The translations under genes were made by a program, and so were the position numbers. Positions 8,309 to 17,999 of a stretch of DNA of 57,918 nt are shown here, piece by piece. The stretch is from Lachnospiraceae bacterium (lineage in GTDB: Bacteria > Bacillota > Clostridia > Lachnospirales > Lachnospiraceae): assembly GCA_016291655.1 (NCBI GenBank), contig JAEEYF010000062.1, positions 1 to 57,918 of the forward strand, given 5' to 3'. Under the pieces are notes generated by a model. The model saw only the letters and a list, made by a program, of their open reading frames with translations. It did no database searches and was not told the DNA's origin. How positions within the stretch are numbered: the first letter of the stretch is position 1; each line of letters begins with the position of its first letter.

Positions 8309-10132
8309 ATGGAAGAAAAAAGTATGAAAAACAAAAAAGTAAAGCACAAGATGCCGCTTAAAAGGCAGCTTTACTTTTGGTATTTTACAGCCATACTTAT
8401 TCCCGTGCTTGTTCTCGGCACAATTCTTTTTGTATCGACTTTTACCAGCAGACTCCGCCACAGCGAGGAACTGCTGAAGTCATACAATTCCGGCGTTCGC
8501 CAGACAGTCTACGATGTTACGACCTATATCAATAATGTTTCGGAAAGCATAGTTTACAACGATGCGATAGAGGAGTTCCTTGCTCAAAAATATGACAGCA
8601 GGGTTCAGTTTGTGTCTGCATACAATAAGCTGAAGATAATCGACCAGTATATGGCAAAATATAACGGGATCGGAGATATTTTGATCTATACGGACAATTG
8701 TATAGACTCGGGCTACGGTGTTTTTGTAAAACCCGATGAGACTGTTAAGAATTCGGAGTGGTTTAGGAGAGCAAAGAACCAGTTCAGCCCTTTTTGGACT
8801 TCCTGCGAATATAAAGATTCATACGGCAACAATGTGACGGAGCTTGCTTTAGTCCGAAGAATGACATTTGTGGAAAGCAGTGAAGAGGCAGTGGTAATGG
8901 TGCGCGTCAGCAACAGCTACCTGAATTCGAGACTTGTGGACCGTGGCTATATCACCTTCCTTTCTGCCAACAGGGATGAGCCTTTTTACGGTAATGCCGC
9001 CTATGACGGAAGTCTGATATCGGACCTGGATTTCGATTATGACAAGGTTCACTATACCGACTCAGGCAGGACAAGATTTGATGATAACAAAGCACTTTAT
9101 TATATAGAGTCGTTTAAACCTTCCCAGAGTTCCTACTCTCAGTTGTATATCACAAGCCTTGATATACAGGCTTTTTCAGACATATATCATATGCTGGCCG
9201 TTAATCTCATTGTGCTTTTGATCGCAGCAGTGTTACCGCTCATGATCATTACACGACATACGTCTTTGTTTACGAGAGAAGTAAAGACTCTTAGAAACGA
9301 GATGCACAAAGCAAGCCTCAGAGAAGAACAGCAGAGACTTTTGGAGGGAGAAGGTTCAAAGCTGTTTACGAGTGTGGAACTTAGCGATGCATACGACGAT
9401 CTGCTGGTGATGGTCAAGAACATCGAAGATATGGAAGCTGCACAGTATGAGGCGGAGATCAAGGAAAAGAAGATACAGAACGATCAGCAGAAGATGGAGT
9501 TTAAGATGCTTGCAAGCCAGATCAATCCACATTTCCTTTACAACACCCTGGAAATGATCCGTATGAAAGCGCTGACGGTGGGAGACAGGGATGTGGCAAA
9601 TGCCATCAAGCTTTTGGGACAATCCATGAGGTATGTCCTTGAGAATACGGGAACGGCGGAAACTACACTTCAGAAGGAAATGGATCATATCGATAACTAT
9701 CTGAAGATACAGAAGCTCAGGTTCGGAGACAGGATAGATTATCAGATCAATATAATGCCCGAGATGATCCTGTCCGAATATGCAGTGTTACCTCTGCTTT
9801 TGCAGCCTATAGTTGAAAATGCCATTATCCACGGCATAGAAAACAGGGACAGCGGCGGAAAGGTCTGGATAGCGATCTATATTGAAGACGATAGCATTAA
9901 AGTGGATATATCCGATAACGGAGGAGGAATGGATGAGGAGACCATGAATATGGTCCTGCACAGGGTAAAGCATTACGAAAGAGAGAGAAATACTTCGGGC
10001 ATCGCGCTCTATAATATTAACAGAAGAATTAAGCTGAATTATGGAGAGGAATACGGACTGGAAATAACAACGGAATACGGTGAAGGTACGAGGGTGAGGC
10101 TTATTTTGCCGGTCAAAAGAAATCTTGAATAA
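8309..10132 (+). CDS. YesM/LytS-type sensor histidine kinase, orphan
   Basis: About 607 residues. Transmembrane helix near 22-44, an extracytoplasmic sensor of about 240 residues (Cache-like), a second helix near 290-312, a HAMP-like linker, then a His_kinase domain with QINPHFLYNTLE (His408) and a HATPase with NAIIHG and DNGGGM. This class usually pairs with an AraC-type response regulator to sense sugars or peptides; no response regulator is adjacent. The ATG at 8309 has no clear Shine-Dalgarno. The ATG at 8324, 8 bp after GGAAG, is a fair alternative. It ends the pyrimidine/hydE operon. Confidence 0.88.
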   Translation: MEEKSMKNKKVKHKMPLKRQLYFWYFTAILIPVLVLGTILFVSTFTSRLRHSEELLKSYNSGVRQTVYDVTTYINNVSESIVYNDAIEEFLAQKYDSRVQFVSAYNKLKIIDQYMAKYNGIGDILIYTDNCIDSGYGVFVKPDETVKNSEWFRRAKNQFSPFWTSCEYKDSYGNNVTELALVRRMTFVESSEEAVVMVRVSNSYLNSRLVDRGYITFLSANRDEPFYGNAAYDGSLISDLDFDYDKVHYTDSGRTRFDDNKALYYIESFKPSQSSYSQLYITSLDIQAFSDIYHMLAVNLIVLLIAAVLPLMIITRHTSLFTREVKTLRNEMHKASLREEQQRLLEGEGSKLFTSVELSDAYDDLLVMVKNIEDMEAAQYEAEIKEKKIQNDQQKMEFKMLASQINPHFLYNTLEMIRMKALTVGDRDVANAIKLLGQSMRYVLENTGTAETTLQKEMDHIDNYLKIQKLRFGDRIDYQINIMPEMILSEYAVLPLLLQPIVENAIIHGIENRDSGGKVWIAIYIEDDSIKVDISDNGGGMDEETMNMVLHRVKHYERERNTSGIALYNINRRIKLNYGEEYGLEITTEYGEGTRVRLILPVKRNLE

Positions 10133-10241
10133 TACTCATTATTTGCTTTATTTTAAAAGAAATGTTGGCGTTTTGGTGTAGTATATATAGTAGAATGATA
10201 AAAAATCCGATGTCGGATGAAATGTAAGAAGAGGTGATAAG

Positions 10242-11984
10242 ATGAAAAACATTTCTTTAAAGATCAAACTGTTATTATGTACTATACCGCCTGTAATAGC
10301 ATTAATCGCATCGATCTTGGTTTTCCTGTTTATCATCAGGCAGACCTACAATGATTCAAAGAATGTGTATTTTACCAAGCTGTATTACATCAACAGCAAA
10401 CTTGTTAATGCAGACAGAGACTTTTATCAGGCAATGCAGGCTTCCACAAGACAGTTTCAGATGACACGCCCCGGAGAGAAATTTGATACGGCAAAAAACG
10501 AAGCGAGCAGGAAGGATTATGAAGATAACGTATCACAGGTACGTAAACGTGTTACGGAAGCAGAGGAAAGTGCTAAGGAGATCGAGTCTCTGTACCTGAA
10601 CACTCTTACTAAGGACGGGAAGAATTATAAAACGATCTGTGGAGAATTTTTTACAGTTTTTGATAAATGGTACAACAGGTTTGATTCTCAAAAACCCGAT
10701 GGGGACGAAACAAGATTCAATGAGTATTCCAATGTCTTTGAAGAGGCCAGAGAATATCTGAACGACCTGCAGGAGATAACTGAGACCTGGGCAACGGATC
10801 AGGACGCTGAACTTTCATCCGGCATACAGAAAAGCATCATAAGTCTTTTTGTTGTCTTCGGATTGGTTACGGCTTTGGTAGTTGTTTTTGGTACTATTGT
10901 TATCAGAAACATCGTAAAGGGTATTACAGGTGTAACGGATCAGATGGTTGTTCTGGCAAAGAACGATCTTACCGTTGAAATAAAGGAAGATGACGCTAAG
11001 GATGAGATCGGAAAGATGAACAATGCCTTTGCGGTATTCAAAAAGAATCTGTACGGAGCGGTTTCAACCATGCGGGATGCTTCGGATGAACTTGCGGGTG
11101 CGTTTGTTACCATGCAGGATAAGACGAACAGTGCAAACCACTCCATGAGAGAGATATCCAAGGCTGCATTTGAACTTGCAAATTCCGCAACAACTCAGGC
11201 GGAAGATATTTCGGATATCGTTTCCAGCATGACCGAATTGACGAAACTGATGAATCGTTCGGTTGCCACTGCAGATTCACTCACAACCGCAAGCAATGAG
11301 ATCAACGGGGTTACCGGAAAGGGTAATGTTACCGTGGATGAACTTGCTGATATCAACACCTCCAGCCTTTTGGCATTTAAGAAGATATTTGAAGCCATCG
11401 ACAGCATCAGGATGCAGGCTGAAAAGATCAGTGAGGCTTCCGGATTGATCTCCGACATATCGGATCAGACAAACCTGCTTTCACTTAACGCTTCCATCGA
11501 AGCAGCCAGGGCAGGAGAACACGGACGCGGATTTGCGGTTGTTGCGGAAGAGATCAGAAAACTTTCGGATGAATCCAGGAATAACGTAGAAGTTATCACA
11601 AACATCCTCGGAGAACTTACGGAAGCTACGGGTGAAGCAACAAAGCTGGCCGATGAAGTTAAGGGATATGTTGACAAGCAGAACGAATCCGTCGAGGAAA
11701 CGAGAAATGCATTTGCGAATATTGTTTCAACGGTTGACAACGTAAACACGTCGATAGCGGAGATAGAGAATATTAACAAGATCCTTGAAGATAAGGTTTC
11801 CGCAATATCCGGATCGGTTGAAAGTCTTTCGTCGATCTCAGAGGAGAACGCAGCTACCGCTCAGGAACTCTCCTCTACATCGGAACTTGTTAAAAAGAGT
11901 GTAAATGATCTTGTTGATACGCAGGAACGTGTGGGCGCATCATCCGAGAATCTGAACAATATTGTTAAAACGTTTAAATTATGA
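10242..11984 (+). CDS. Methyl-accepting chemotaxis protein
   Basis: 580 residues. Transmembrane helix 1 near 8-31, an extracellular helical ligand-binding region to about 185 (four-helix-bundle type), helix 2 near 190-215, HAMP to about 270, then the signalling coiled coil. The hairpin tip [31 protein letters not shown] contacts CheA/CheW and receptor trimers. No chemotaxis or flagellar operon is next to it. It follows the sensor kinase by 109 bp and is followed by its own terminator. The Shine-Dalgarno AGAGGTG precedes the ATG. Confidence 0.93.
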   Translation: MKNISLKIKLLLCTIPPVIALIASILVFLFIIRQTYNDSKNVYFTKLYYINSKLVNADRDFYQAMQASTRQFQMTRPGEKFDTAKNEASRKDYEDNVSQVRKRVTEAEESAKEIESLYLNTLTKDGKNYKTICGEFFTVFDKWYNRFDSQKPDGDETRFNEYSNVFEEAREYLNDLQEITETWATDQDAELSSGIQKSIISLFVVFGLVTALVVVFGTIVIRNIVKGITGVTDQMVVLAKNDLTVEIKEDDAKDEIGKMNNAFAVFKKNLYGAVSTMRDASDELAGAFVTMQDKTNSANHSMREISKAAFELANSATTQAEDISDIVSSMTELTKLMNRSVATADSLTTASNEINGVTGKGNVTVDELADINTSSLLAFKKIFEAIDSIRMQAEKISEASGLISDISDQTNLLSLNASIEAARAGEHGRGFAVVAEEIRKLSDESRNNVEVITNILGELTEATGEATKLADEVKGYVDKQNESVEETRNAFANIVSTVDNVNTSIAEIENINKILEDKVSAISGSVESLSSISEENAATAQELSSTSELVKKSVNDLVDTQERVGASSENLNNIVKTFKL

Positions 11985-12007
11985 TAGATTGACTTGTAAC
12001 GGAGACG

Positions 12008-12040
12008 AAGGCACGGTTGAAAGACCGTGCCTTTGTCATT
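12008..12040 (+). terminator. Terminator of the chemoreceptor gene
   Basis: A perfect 10-bp stem AAGGCACGGT / ACCGTGCCTT (12008-12017 and 12024-12033) with a 6-nt loop is followed by TGTCATTTTG. The U-tract is imperfect but the stem is strong. Confidence 0.7.
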
Positions 12041-12086
12041 TTGATATAGGGGGAGTATATGGGAGGTTACTGTTTACACGCAACAT

Positions 12087-12271
12087 TACTGTTCACACGT
12101 TATCAGGTGATTGATGCTCGCAGATGTGCCGTTGATAAGCCGTTTTGGAAAAACACGTTTTCCAGAAACGGCTTAATAACGGCAACTTCTGCGTTGCAGA
12201 AGTCCGCGTGGAACACGCGGCGCGAGCATCAATCACTGTAAAACGGTGACCTTTTATATCGTGTGAACAGA
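12087..12271. repeat. Branched palindromic element, copy A
   Basis: The outer stem CTGTTCACACG (12089-12099) pairs with 12260-12270. A second 15-bp stem, 12107-12121 with 12222-12236, is perfect. Enclosed are three hairpins in order. The first is 12128-12183, with TAAGCCGTTTTGGAAAA as its left arm (12136-12152). The second is CTTCTGC-gtt-GCAGAAG (12186-12202). The third is CCGCGTG-gaa-CACGCGG (12204-12220). As RNA or cruciform it would be a cloverleaf-like junction. The element at 37.3 kb shares TACTGTTCAC, the long hairpin arm (16 of 17 bases) and the TTCTGC hairpin. It lies between a terminator and the degV promoter. No transposase or credible reading frame is present. Confidence 0.85.
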
Positions 12272-12312
12272 CAATGTAACAATATCTGCACATTTTTAAC
12301 AATAACTTAATC

Positions 12313-12340
12313 TTGCGTATTATGTAAAATGTGGTATTAT
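12313..12340 (+). promoter_or_regulatory. SigA-type promoter of the DegV gene
   Basis: TTGCGT (12313-12318), 16 bp spacer, TATTAT (12335-12340), about 55 bp upstream of the DegV start codon. Confidence 0.5.
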
Positions 12341-12396
12341 ATTAGGGAACATTGTTCTAAATATTTTATATACTTGATCAGAAATGGAGTGATTAG

Positions 12397-13266
12397 ATGG
12401 CAGATTATGTTATTTCCACGGACTCAACGGCAGATCTTCCGATTGAGTATTCCGGAGAACACAATATAGTGATCCAGGACCTCAGCTTTTCATTTGGGGA
12501 CGAAATGTACAGAGGGCTTTCCGACATGGAGCCTGCCGTTTTTTACAAAAGAATGAGAAACGGAGATGTTGCCAAGACGAATGCGTGCATTCCCGGCAAT
12601 GTCAGGGCTTCGTTTGAAGAGATTTTAAAATCGGGAAAGGATATTCTTCATATCTCTTTCTCTTCAGGCCTCAGTGCCAGCTATAATGTAGTTAAGATCG
12701 TTGCGGAAGAACTCGCATCGGACTATCCCGAAAGAAAGATCGCCGTGATAGATTCCCTCTCTGCTGCACCCGGACAGGGCCTTTTGGTTTATTATTGCGT
12801 AATGAACCACGAGGATGGTATGCCCTTTGACGAAAACGTAAGACAGATAGAAGCCCTTAAACTTCATGTATGTCATGAGTTCACCGTTGAAGATCTCAAG
12901 TACCTTGCAAGAGGCGGAAGAATCTCAAAGACGACAGCGGTCCTCGGAACCATTATCAATGTTAAACCCGTTCTTCATGTTGACAATGAGGGACATTTGA
13001 TCAACATTGCAAAGGTCAGAGGACGTAAACAGTCTCTCAATGCGCTGGTTGAAAACATGGGAAAGCACCTTTCCGATGATTTTAAGAATGAGATCGTGTT
13101 CATAGGTCACGGCGACAGCCTTGAGGATGCAGAATATGTTCGTGATCTTGTAAAAGAACGGTACGGCGTAAAGAATTTCATGCTTAATTACATATGTCCT
13201 ACCATCGGAGCGCATTCAGGCCCCGGAACCATTGCTCTGTTCTATCTCGGATCGAGCAGAGAATAG
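12397..13266 (+). CDS. DegV family fatty-acid-binding protein
   Basis: 289 residues. The DegV hallmarks are present: N-terminal ISTDSTADLP, TNACIPGNV, the fatty-acid head-group site HISFSSGLSASYN, IDSLSAAPGQGLLV, and RGGRISKTTAVLGTIINVKPVL. By family (FakB-type) it binds a fatty acid and presents it to a FakA kinase for phospholipid synthesis; no fakA is nearby. Monocistronic by spacing, with its own promoter. The start follows TGGAGTG. Confidence 0.92.
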   Translation: MADYVISTDSTADLPIEYSGEHNIVIQDLSFSFGDEMYRGLSDMEPAVFYKRMRNGDVAKTNACIPGNVRASFEEILKSGKDILHISFSSGLSASYNVVKIVAEELASDYPERKIAVIDSLSAAPGQGLLVYYCVMNHEDGMPFDENVRQIEALKLHVCHEFTVEDLKYLARGGRISKTTAVLGTIINVKPVLHVDNEGHLINIAKVRGRKQSLNALVENMGKHLSDDFKNEIVFIGHGDSLEDAEYVRDLVKERYGVKNFMLNYICPTIGAHSGPGTIALFYLGSSRE

Positions 13267-13326
13267 AGTGGGGACGCAAGGCTAACGACACATCTGTTGT
13301 GCGTTTTACTTTATTTAAAATAATAG

Positions 13327-13355
13327 TTGACAAGGGAAAATTTTCGTGTTATATT
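13327..13355 (+). promoter_or_regulatory. Strong SigA promoter of the infC operon
   Basis: Consensus TTGACA (13327-13332), exactly 17 bp, TATATT (13350-13355). It drives the leader and infC-rpmI-rplT. Confidence 0.8.
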
Positions 13356-13361
13356 TCCTTA

Positions 13362-13530
13362 GCGTGTGAAAATACGCACTGAAAAGAAGCAGAGTATCCG
13401 CTCTCGCCTCAAGCACCCGAGGGTCGCAAAGAGGTTTTTATATTATATATGATCATCAACCTGCAAGGTTGCTCTGATATATATTCTCGGATAGTCCTGT
13501 TTCTTGCGACTATCTTTTTTTGTTTAAATC
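13362..13530 (+). promoter_or_regulatory. Ribosomal-protein autoregulatory leader (L20-type) with terminator
   Basis: A structured leader of about 210 nt separates the promoter from infC. It contains pairing segments around CTCTCGCCTC / GAGG and ends in a terminator, GATAGTC (13490-13496) with GACTATC (13508-13514) followed by seven T. In Firmicutes the infC-rpmI-rplT operon is repressed by L20 binding such a leader and favouring termination. The position and terminator fit that; I did not match base by base to the known L20 leader model. Confidence 0.65.
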
Positions 13531-13576
13531 ATGTGGCGTTTAACGTCAAAACATCGATGATCGGAGGTAAAAAACA

Positions 13577-14086
13577 ATTAGCGAGATTCAAGTTCAGATC
13601 AATGAGCAGATAAGAGACAAAGAAGTTCGTCTTATCGGAGAAGACAATGAACAGCTTGGTGTAATGTCCATTAAGGAAGCTCTGGCTTATGCGGAAGAGC
13701 ACGAGGTTGATCTTATTAAGATCGCACCCACAGCAAAGCCGCCTGTTTGCAAAGCGATGGATTTCGGAAAGTATCGTTACGAGCAGACCAGAAGAGAGAA
13801 GGATGCCAAGAAAAAGCAGAAAGTTACGGAGATCAAAGAGATCCGTCTTTCACCCAACATTGATGATAACGATTTAAACACTAAGGCTTCGCAGGCAGCG
13901 AAGTTCATCGCGCATGGCGACAGAGTCAAGGTTGCCCTTCGCTTCCGCGGAAGAGAAATGGCTCATATGAATGCCGGCAAAGAGATCCTTGATGCTTTTT
14001 ACGATAAGATCAAGGATACGGCAAGCATTGAGAAGCCTGCAAAGATGGAAGGAAGAAACATGATCATGTTTCTTTGCAAAAAATAA
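13577..14086 (+). CDS. infC: Translation initiation factor IF-3, AUU start
   Basis: 169 residues. IF-3 binds the 30S subunit and enforces start-codon and initiator-tRNA choice. The N-terminal core INEQIRDKEVRLIGEDNEQLG and the C-terminal domain (EIRLSPNIDDND, GDRVKVALRFRGREM) are both present. No ATG, GTG or TTG opens the conserved N-terminus: the frame is closed by a stop at 13568, and the first ATG (13664) would cut off 29 conserved residues. An ATT at 13577 lies 9 bp after GGAGG (13563-13567). This matches the AUU start through which IF-3 limits its own synthesis in other bacteria. Followed by rpmI and rplT. Confidence 0.9.
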   Translation: MSEIQVQINEQIRDKEVRLIGEDNEQLGVMSIKEALAYAEEHEVDLIKIAPTAKPPVCKAMDFGKYRYEQTRREKDAKKKQKVTEIKEIRLSPNIDDNDLNTKASQAAKFIAHGDRVKVALRFRGREMAHMNAGKEILDAFYDKIKDTASIEKPAKMEGRNMIMFLCKK

Positions 14087-14111
14087 TTAATTAGATCTGG
14101 AGGACAAAATA

Positions 14112-14309
14112 ATGCCGAAGTTAAAGACAAACAGAGCAGCAAACAAGAGATTTTCCATGACAGGTACAGGAAAGCTTAAGAGACAGAAAGCCGGAAAGCA
14201 GCACATTCTTACTAAGAAGACAAGCGACACAAAGAGAAATCTTCGTAAGCCCGGAACAGTTGACAGTGCAAACCTTAAGGCAGCAAGAAAGATGTTACCT
14301 TACGCTTAA
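14112..14309 (+). CDS. rpmI: 50S ribosomal protein L35
   Basis: 65 residues, highly basic, with the L35 signature [20 protein letters not shown] and C-terminal KMLPYA. Assembles into the large subunit. It lies 25 bp after infC and 38 bp before rplT in the conserved order. Shine-Dalgarno TGGAGG precedes the ATG. Confidence 0.97.
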   Translation: MPKLKTNRAANKRFSMTGTGKLKRQKAGKQHILTKKTSDTKRNLRKPGTVDSANLKAARKMLPYA

Positions 14310-14347
14310 TAACTTACAGTACCGATTGAAATGGAGGAATAATAGAA

Positions 14348-14701
14348 ATGGCAAGAATTAAAGGCGGAATGAACGCTAAGCAGAAGCATAATAAAGTTTT
14401 AAAGTTGGCTAAAGGATATAGAGGCGCTCGCAGCAAGCAGTACAGAATTGCTAAGCAGTCTGTTATGAGAGCTCTCACATCCGCATATGCAGGAAGAAAG
14501 CAGAAGAAGAGACAGTTCAGAACACTTTGGATCGCAAGGATCAACGCTGCGGCAAGACTTAATGGTCTTTCTTACAGCAAGTTCATGTTCGGTCTTAAGC
14601 AGGCTAACATCACCATCAACAGAAAGATCCTTGCTGACCTTGCTGTTAATGATGCTGAAGGATTTGCAGCACTTGCCGATACGGCTAAGAAGGCTTGCTG
14701 A
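14348..14701 (+). CDS. rplT: 50S ribosomal protein L20
   Basis: 117 residues: the long basic N-terminal helix ([20 protein letters not shown]) and globular part [16 protein letters not shown] are typical. L20 starts large-subunit assembly and is the repressor of this operon in Firmicutes through the leader upstream of infC. Shine-Dalgarno TGGAGG. Confidence 0.97.
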   Translation: MARIKGGMNAKQKHNKVLKLAKGYRGARSKQYRIAKQSVMRALTSAYAGRKQKKRQFRTLWIARINAAARLNGLSYSKFMFGLKQANITINRKILADLAVNDAEGFAALADTAKKAC

Positions 14702-14722
14702 TCCCTTAATACAGGAAGTACA

Positions 14723-14757
14723 AGGGCTATCGTGTAACAACGGTAGCTCTTTTTTTG
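14723..14757 (+). terminator. Terminator of the infC-rpmI-rplT operon
   Basis: An 11-bp stem (14723-14733 with 14740-14750, two G-U pairs) is followed by seven T. Confidence 0.85.
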
Positions 14758-14764
14758 CTCAAGA

Positions 14765-14793
14765 TTGTTTTTTTTGCCTTAATGTAGTAGAAT
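14765..14793 (+). promoter_or_regulatory. Promoter of the alpha-galactosidase/nucleoside salvage operon
   Basis: TTGTTT (14765-14770), 17 bp, TAGAAT (14788-14793), about 75 bp before the GH27 start. Downstream genes follow with short gaps or overlaps to 22.5 kb. Confidence 0.5.
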
Positions 14794-14868
14794 AAAACTG
14801 ATTAATTTTGCCCTTTTTAAGGACGATCATGACTCCTTTAAAATGAGGGCGGTAAGGCGGAACCAAAG

Positions 14869-16155
14869 ATGGAGAAGAATAAGAGAGCGCCCTTTCCACC
14901 CATGGGATGGAACAGCTGGGATTGCTACGGAGCTGCCGTAAACGAAGAGCAGCTTTTGGGAAATGCCCTGTATATGGCCGAAAACCTTAAACAGTTCGGC
15001 TTTGAGTATGTGGTCTGTGACATTCAATGGTCGGAGCCTACTGCCGAATCCATGGCCTACCACAAGTTTGCGGAACTTGATATGGATGAGTATTCGAGGC
15101 TCATTCCCGCAGTACGCAGATTTCCGTCAAGTGCGAACGGAGTGGGATTCAAAGCTATTGCCGACAAGATCCATGGCATGGGCTTGAAATTCGGGATACA
15201 TATTATGCGCGGAATACCGCGTCAGGCAGTTCACAGAAACACACCGATCAAAAATTGCAATTATACCGCACGCGACATCGCTCAACCCTATTCTGTATGC
15301 AGCTGGAACACAGATATGTACGGAGTGGATCCGGAGCATCCCGGAGCTCAGGCTTATTATGATTCGATCTTTGAGCTGTATGCCTCCTGGGGCGTGGATT
15401 ACATCAAGTGCGATGACATTTGTATTACGGAAGGGCGGCCCGACAACTACTACTCGGGAAGCGGCGAGATCGAATGCATCAAAAAGGCTATAGACCGATG
15501 CGGACGGGATATGGTCTTAAGTCTTTCGCCCGGTCCCGCTATGCTTGACAAGGCGGAGCATTTGTCCGCAAATGCAAATATGTGGCGCATATCCGGAGAC
15601 TTCTGGGACAACTGGAATGCACTGGATGCCATGTTCGCGAGATGCAGAGACTGGGCACCCTATGTAAAGGAGGGCTGCTGGCCGGACTGCGATATGCTTC
15701 CTTTGGGGAGAATATCCATATACAACGGCGAAAGAAGGACCAATTTTACGAAGGATGAACAGATCACTCTGATGAGCTTATGGTGCATCTTCAGATCGCC
15801 TCTCATGATGGGCGGAGAGATGCGTGATAATGATGATTTTACTCTTTCGTTGCTCACAGCGCCGGAGGTACTGGAACTTGAAAAGAAGACCTTCGGGGCA
15901 AGAGAAGTCATGAATTCCGGCGGGATCACCGTTTGGAAGACGGGTGACGCGGAGGGCAACATCTATCTCGGAGTGTTTAACCGTGATTGCTACAAAAAGC
16001 AGACATCGATCCCGTTACCTCTTCTCGGCATTTCAAATGCGGAGGAATTCAGGGTGAGAGATCTTTGGAAGAGAGCCGACGCGGGAAAAGCAAAAGGAGA
16101 GATCGGCTGCGAACTCAATGCGCATGGCGCGGTTCTTTATAAATTATCCAAATAA
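14869..16155 (+). CDS. Alpha-galactosidase-like glycoside hydrolase, family GH27
   Basis: 428 residues. Family motifs: [12 protein letters not shown] near the start, DYIKCDD with the nucleophile Asp182, and RISGDFWD with the acid/base Asp244, then the C-terminal antiparallel beta domain. No signal peptide, so it acts in the cytoplasm on imported oligosaccharides. Exact specificity within GH27 (alpha-galactosidase, alpha-N-acetylgalactosaminidase, isomaltodextranase) cannot be settled by eye. It is 11 bp upstream of deoC, an odd partner. Confidence 0.85.
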   Translation: MEKNKRAPFPPMGWNSWDCYGAAVNEEQLLGNALYMAENLKQFGFEYVVCDIQWSEPTAESMAYHKFAELDMDEYSRLIPAVRRFPSSANGVGFKAIADKIHGMGLKFGIHIMRGIPRQAVHRNTPIKNCNYTARDIAQPYSVCSWNTDMYGVDPEHPGAQAYYDSIFELYASWGVDYIKCDDICITEGRPDNYYSGSGEIECIKKAIDRCGRDMVLSLSPGPAMLDKAEHLSANANMWRISGDFWDNWNALDAMFARCRDWAPYVKEGCWPDCDMLPLGRISIYNGERRTNFTKDEQITLMSLWCIFRSPLMMGGEMRDNDDFTLSLLTAPEVLELEKKTFGAREVMNSGGITVWKTGDAEGNIYLGVFNRDCYKKQTSIPLPLLGISNAEEFRVRDLWKRADAGKAKGEIGCELNAHGAVLYKLSK

Positions 16156-16166
16156 GAGGTGACAAT

Positions 16167-16832
16167 ATGGAAGACAGAGACATTTTAAAATATGTGGATC
16201 ATACCCTATTGGGACAGGCATCCACATGGGCAGAGATCAGGCAGATCTGCGATGACGGTATGGAATACAAGACCGCATCGGTATGCATTCCCCCTTCATA
16301 TGTAAAACAGGCCAAGGAATATGTGGGCGACAAGCTTGCGATATGCACGGTCATAGGTTTCCCGAACGGCTACAACACCACTGCCGTAAAGGAATTTGAA
16401 ACCAAAGAAGCTCTTAAAGAAGGTGCCGATGAGATCGATATGGTCATTAACATCGGATGGCTAAAGGACAAAAAATACGATCTCATCCTTAACGAGATCA
16501 AAACATTGAAAGCCGCTTGCGGCAAAAAGATACTGAAGGTCATCATCGAGACCTGCCTCCTTACTGAAGAGGAGAAGGTTAAGATGTGCGAGATCGTTAC
16601 GGAGTCGGGAGCCGATTTCATCAAGACTTCCACAGGCTTCTCAAAGGCGGGAGCCACCTTTGAAGACATCGCTCTGTTCGCAAAGAACGTAGGACCCAAT
16701 GTAAAGATGAAGGCTGCGGGAGGCATATCCTCACTTGACGATGCCAAGAAGTTCTTAAGTCTCGGAGCAACAAGGCTCGGAACTTCGAGAATTGTAAAAC
16801 TCATTAAGGGACAACAGGGTTCCGGCTATTAA
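16167..16832 (+). CDS. deoC: Deoxyribose-phosphate aldolase
   Basis: 221 residues, class I aldolase TIM barrel. KYVDHTLL at the N-terminus; Schiff-base Lys in [16 protein letters not shown] with the second active-site Lys. It splits 2-deoxyribose-5-phosphate to glyceraldehyde-3-phosphate and acetaldehyde. Followed by deoD and cdd, forming a deoxynucleoside catabolism/salvage set. Shine-Dalgarno GAGGTGA. Confidence 0.96.
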   Translation: MEDRDILKYVDHTLLGQASTWAEIRQICDDGMEYKTASVCIPPSYVKQAKEYVGDKLAICTVIGFPNGYNTTAVKEFETKEALKEGADEIDMVINIGWLKDKKYDLILNEIKTLKAACGKKILKVIIETCLLTEEEKVKMCEIVTESGADFIKTSTGFSKAGATFEDIALFAKNVGPNVKMKAAGGISSLDDAKKFLSLGATRLGTSRIVKLIKGQQGSGY

Positions 16833-16859
16833 ATATTTCAGGAAACGGAGAAGAAAACT

Positions 16860-17567
16860 ATGAGCACACCCCATAATTCGGCCAATAAAGGCGATATCGC
16901 AAAAACAGTACTTATGCCCGGAGATCCTCTTCGCGCAAAATATATCGCAGAGAAGTATCTGACAGATGTTAAACAGTTCAATTCCGTCAGAAACATGTTC
17001 GGCTATACCGGAAAATACAACGGAAAAGAGATCTCGGTCATGGGAGGCGGAATGGGAATCCCTTCCATCGGTATCTATTCCTATGAGCTTTATAATTTCT
17101 ATGATGTAGACACCATCATCAGGATCGGCTCGGCAGGAGGCATCTCCGACGATGTGAAGATGAGAGATCTGGTTATCGGAATGGGCGCTTCCACCAATTC
17201 CAATTATGCTGATCAATACAATATACCCGGTACCATTGCACCCATTGCGGATTTCGGACTTCTTAGAGAAGCTGTGGAAACCGCCGAGAAGAAGGGGATC
17301 AATGTCAAGGTTGGAAATGTCCTTTCATCCGACGTTTTCTACAATGCGGATCCGACCTTTAACGACCGCTGGAAGAAGATGGGCATTCTCTGTGTCGAAA
17401 TGGAAGCTGCAGCTCTTTACCTCAACGCGATCGCGGCCGGAAAAAAGGCTCTTTGCATGCTTACGATCTCGGATCATCTTTACACCGGCGAAGCATTGAA
17501 TGCGGAGGAAAGACAGACATCCTTCCATGAGATGATGGAAGTCGCTCTCGAAATAGGTACAAAATAG
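16860..17567 (+). CDS. deoD: Purine nucleoside phosphorylase, DeoD type
   Basis: 235 residues, hexameric (trimer-of-dimers) PNP family. Markers: [27 protein letters not shown], phosphate site GSAGG, nucleoside site EMEAAALY, and catalytic Asp in TISDH. Releases bases and (deoxy)ribose-1-phosphate from purine nucleosides. Between deoC and cdd. Confidence 0.96.
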   Translation: MSTPHNSANKGDIAKTVLMPGDPLRAKYIAEKYLTDVKQFNSVRNMFGYTGKYNGKEISVMGGGMGIPSIGIYSYELYNFYDVDTIIRIGSAGGISDDVKMRDLVIGMGASTNSNYADQYNIPGTIAPIADFGLLREAVETAEKKGINVKVGNVLSSDVFYNADPTFNDRWKKMGILCVEMEAAALYLNAIAAGKKALCMLTISDHLYTGEALNAEERQTSFHEMMEVALEIGTK

Positions 17568-17576
17568 GAGATACAG

Positions 17577-17999
17577 ATGACAAAGGAAACGGAAAAGCTG
17601 CTGGTCAAAACAGCACTTGAATACAGAAAGCGGGCATATACTCCCTATTCCGGTTACAAGGTCGGGGCTGCTCTGCTTGCCAAAAACGGTACGATCTACG
17701 GCGGCTGCAATATAGAAAATGCGGCCTACACACCCACGAATTGTGCGGAGAGAACCGCTTTTTTCAAGGCAGTCAGTGAAGGAGTTACCGAGTTTGAAGC
17801 AATAGCTGTCTTTGGCGGATATGACGGCGGCAAACTCAAGGTTTGCGCGCCCTGCGGCGTATGCAGACAGGTTATGGCGGAGTTTTGCGATCCCGATGAA
17901 TTCATCATTTATATAGGAACATCGGAAGAGGATTACAAGCCTCACACGCTGAGAGAAATGTTGCCGTTCAGTTTTTCACCCAAGGAGCTTGAAAAATAA
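17577..17999 (+). CDS. cdd: Cytidine deaminase
   Basis: 140 residues, the short homotetrameric form. Zinc motifs CAERTAFF and PCGVCRQ with the catalytic Glu, substrate segment GGCNIENAAYTPT. Converts (deoxy)cytidine to (deoxy)uridine. Shares one base with the next gene (TAATG). Confidence 0.95.
   Translation: MTKETEKLLVKTALEYRKRAYTPYSGYKVGAALLAKNGTIYGGCNIENAAYTPTNCAERTAFFKAVSEGVTEFEAIAVFGGYDGGKLKVCAPCGVCRQVMAEFCDPDEFIIYIGTSEEDYKPHTLREMLPFSFSPKELEK

Noticed and set aside
12059-12241. Open frame of 60 codons in the 12.1 kb element
   Set aside because: It translates the palindrome arms only; the structural explanation is sufficient.
13664-13666. ATG start for infC
   Set aside because: Would remove the conserved INEQIRDKEVRLIG segment; no Shine-Dalgarno precedes it, whereas ATT at 13577 has one.
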